Assembly (NCBI GenBank): GCA_003008705.1
Contig: PDUO01000121.1
Span: forward strand, 4,474-67,716
DNA from: Pezicula radicicola
Lineage: Eukaryota; Ascomycota; Leotiomycetes; Helotiales; Dermateaceae
DNA: 63,243 nt
Direction of reading: 5' to 3'
Below are positions 60,201 through 63,243 of this stretch, in pieces; position 1 is the stretch's first letter, and each line of letters starts with the position of its first letter. The notes under the pieces were generated by a model, which was given only the letters and a program-made list of their open reading frames with translations, did not search any database and was not told the origin of the DNA. The position numbers and the translations under genes were made by a program.

Positions 60201-63200
60201 TTAACTCTAGTTTATCTATTAGTATAACTAATAGTTAAATATTACTTCTTATATATTTTATCTAATTTAAGATTAGAGTAAAGAGAATCTAGTAAGAAGT
60301 ATCTATATTTATTTATCTATATAATTAAGATTCTAGTAAAATTTATTTACTTCTTAGACTTCTCTAACTCTACTCTATAAATATAATCCTAATAATTAAG
60401 GGAAGTTAGATTAATATTAGAGATTTATCTATTAGAGAGAAGGTTTCCTCTATTATAGATTCTAAGCTAGTTCTATTAATACTATTTAACTTAATTCTAT
60501 ATTCTAAAGATCTTAAACTAGTATATTTATAAATCCTAGTAGACTTATTACTATCTTTTAATAAGTCTAAGTCTAAGGAATTACTAGAAGAATATACTAG
60601 TAATAGTTCCTTTTTAGAAAACTAAGATATTATTAGTATAATATTAAAGTATATACTTTTAAGAAAAGTAATTATAGATCTACTAAGGAAGTTTTAAAAA
60701 GTTACTATCTATTAACCCTAATTATACTATTTACTAGAATAGATTCTATCTATAAAAGTTTATTAATATCTTAAATTAAATCTAATATAGTAGAGGTTAT
60801 TAAGATTCTACTTATACTAGAATTATACCTTATTAAAAAAGATATCTCTAGTAAATATTAAACTATATTAAGGATATTAACTAAGTATAGATTATTATAT
60901 ATAAAAGATAAGAACTCTAAGAAAATACTAATAAGTTATATTAGTTTACTAAATATACTAATAGGAATAGTAGGATTACTAGAAGCTTTAGAGAATATAC
61001 TTACTAGAAATACTATTCTATTTCTAATAAACTATTATCTAATTAGGAGAGTTATTAGTATAGATCCTTAGAAAGAAGTTAATTTATAATTTATTACTAT
61101 TAGATTAAAACTTAAACTAACTATCCCTAATAAAGAATTCTATTAAAAAGTTATTAGATTATTATATACTTACTAGGATTTAAATACTACTAAGCTTAGA
61201 GATATTCCCTTTACTAACCTCTACTAATACTAGATTCTATTAGTTAGTAGAGTAGAGCTTTTTAAAGTACTAATATAATACTACTAGTACCTATATAAAG
61301 AATTCTAGCTTTAGAAGATAGTCTAAGATAATCTAAACTATAGAATATATAAGAGAATAATTATAATAAATAGTAGACTTTCTTTCTAAAACTTTATACT
61401 AGTTATTATAGATAAAGAAGAAGTAGTACTAGTAAATAAAAATCTCTTAAAGTACTAGATTATATTTAACTACTTAAATATTCTTAAGGAGAAACCTAAT
61501 ATATAAATAGAATTAGTTATAAAGACTTATAATTATCTCTCTTAATTAAACTATTAATATTATATAGTATTTAACTTAAAATATAGATATTAGATTATTA
61601 GAATTTACTTATTAGATTATTATATTTATATATTTTTAATTCTAGAGATTAGTTAACTATAGTCTACTAGAGTACTATAGAGAGTATCTAGTTTAAGTTT
61701 TATATTTAATAAGATAATAAGTATTATACTTAGTAAGCTTCTTATATTACTAGATAGAATAGATTATAAACTATTATTATTAGTCTCTAAATTAGAATAT
61801 TCTCTATCTAATTATATATTTTATATTAATAATATATTCTCTAGAAAATAATTATTTAAAAAAATATATTATTAGTTTAAATATTACTTTCTTTTCTAAA
61901 TCTCCTAGGTTATACTAAAGTTCTTATTTAAGAAACTAAAATTATTTATTACTAAAGTAATTACTTTAGGAATTATTTATTAGTTAGATAGAAAGCTTAA
62001 AATTAAGAAGAATAGAATCTAGAAGATTTATAAATAATTAGTTCTAAGGAACCCTACTAAGGTACTTACTTTTAAGGGAGTAATTAAGATTATATAATAG
62101 TAGATAAAGAACTTTATTAAGATTAGTAGATTATTATTATATCTTATTAGAAAGAATATAAAATAGAGATAGAGAGTAATTAAATAAGTTATCTTTAAGA
62201 TTCTATAGATAAAATACTCTATATCTATAGTTATCTTTAATTACTAGTTTAAACTTCTAGTAAATCTATTCTCTAATATAAGTATATATATAGTAGGATA
62301 TATAATTATATAGAAATAGTTAGGTTAGAAGGTTCCTCTTCTCTTTAATTTATTTATATTTATAAAAACCTAGTAGAATTATAAAATCTATAAGAGGGAA
62401 TTATACTCTATTATTAAATTCTATTAAAAATATAAGTATATACTCTAGAGAGATATTACTAGTACTATCTAAACTAATTACTATTCTATTATATACTTTC
62501 TAAAGATATACTCTTACTAGAGAATCTATATCTACTAGGTATTAGAATTATAAATACTTAATATTAGAATCTAGTATATTCTAGAACTATAAAATATTAT
62601 AACTAATATATTATCCTAGACTATCTTTTCTAATAAAGATTATAATAATAACCTCTCTAAGTATAAAGATCTTATATAAGAAGAACTAAAAGATAAGTTA
62701 AAATAGATCTAGAAAGATAGAAAAGAGGGATATAAGAAACTTCTAAGAGATATTAAAGAACTAATTTATACTACTTAGTTAAGATTATTAATAATTAAAA
62801 AAGAGATCCCTCTAATATTAAAATTAGTACTATAACTTAGTAAATATAATTTACTTAGTTATAAATATCTAGAGTAGGATTCTATTAAAGTCTCTAATAG
62901 AGATACTAAATCTAACCTTATTTACTCTAAGAAGTACTTAGTATCTTCTTAGTTTAGAGATATTTACTATTATATTACTACTAGAGAATTTCTAAGATTA
63001 CTAAATTAGATCTAATTAATAGTTATTTAATAAATATTTATAAAGTATTAACTAAGTATAATAGATAATCTATTATACTAATTCTAGAATTAGATTTAGA
63101 AAGTATATATTATTAAAAAGGAAGTATTATTAATTCTAATAAAAGTTTATAATTATAGTAGATATTTCTTATTAGGAATTATAATAAGAAAGTTAAAACT

Positions 63201-63243
63201 ATACTACTAGTCTTATATAATAAAAAATATTAAAAAGTATAAA
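57245..63243 (+). mobile_element. RIP-degraded Ty3/gypsy retrotransposon, continuing past the window
   Basis: About 6 kb of extremely AT-rich DNA with stops ever few codons. Reading through the stops, one strand still shows a gypsy order. A gag zinc knuckle at 59309-59350 has all four ligands mutated but in exact C-x2-C-x4-H-x4-C spacing (TAT at each position, from TGT or CAT). The end of reverse transcriptase and the tether follow at about 61950-62370. The RNase H domain begins at about 62377 with NYKIYKRELYSIIKF and ends near 62625 where the usual LSR is expected. Downstream sequence should be the integrase. The 5' LTR and its edges could not be defined. Every ligand change is a C:G to T:A transition, the RIP signature. 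Confidence 0.8.

Overview
The window looks like a piece of a filamentous ascomycete genome (Pezizomycotina). Almost every intact gene is split by short introns of about 46-76 bp with GT..AG ends and CTAAC/CTGAC-like branch sites. The gene content is typical for the group (laccase, Zn2Cys6 and Myb regulators, copper amine oxidase, arylsulfotransferase, MFS carriers, many SDRs). The repeats carry the C:G to T:A decay expected of repeat-induced point mutation (RIP). All exon structures given here were worked out by hand from reading frames and splice signals. In each intact gene the exon lengths sum to a multiple of three.

Layout. 1-2.6 kb: AT-rich decayed DNA with an OrsD-like relic, a 23-bp tandem array and a foldback element. 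2.6-6 kb: a small secreted-protein gene divergent from a complete laccase. 7.9-11 kb: an MFS carrier divergent from a broken 2-oxoglutarate oxygenase. 11.9-13.1 kb: an APH-fold kinase. 13.7-15.3 kb: a decayed STAND-N-domain gene with a WASP-like tail, next to a repeated 60-bp sequence. 17.3-19.2 kb: arylsulfotransferase. 20.2-21.4 kb: MDR oxidoreductase. 22.3-23.0 kb: frameshifted SDR. 24.1-28.8 kb: a SesB-like hydrolase/STAND-N gene that overlaps, or is spliced into, a transcription-factor gene with no visible DNA-binding domain. 32.8-40.3 kb: copper amine oxidase, amino acid permease and a three-repeat Myb protein.

41.9-47.6 kb resembles a decaying aromatic-acid degradation locus: a 2,3-dihydroxybenzoate-decarboxylase-like amidohydrolase, an intradiol (catechol-type) dioxygenase, a CaiB/BaiF CoA-transferase remnant, the start of an FAD monooxygenase and an AtaL-like protein. 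Each carries a break. 49-57 kb has a Zn2Cys6 regulator with one nonsense codon, half of an MFS sugar carrier, a divergent SDR pair (one intact, one frameshifted) and a SnoaL-like gene with one nonsense codon. From about 57.25 kb to the end is a RIP-destroyed Ty3/gypsy retrotransposon on the + strand.

Two themes stand out. First, many otherwise readable genes carry only one or two disabling changes. Most of the nonsense codons (TAA/TAG where Gln is expected) fit CpA to TpA, as if RIP had leaked from nearby repeats into single-copy genes. Second, two fungal NLR/STAND-type N-terminal modules sit within 15 kb of each other, one broken and one possibly fused to a transcription-factor body. That possible fusion is the best candidate for something undescribed here.
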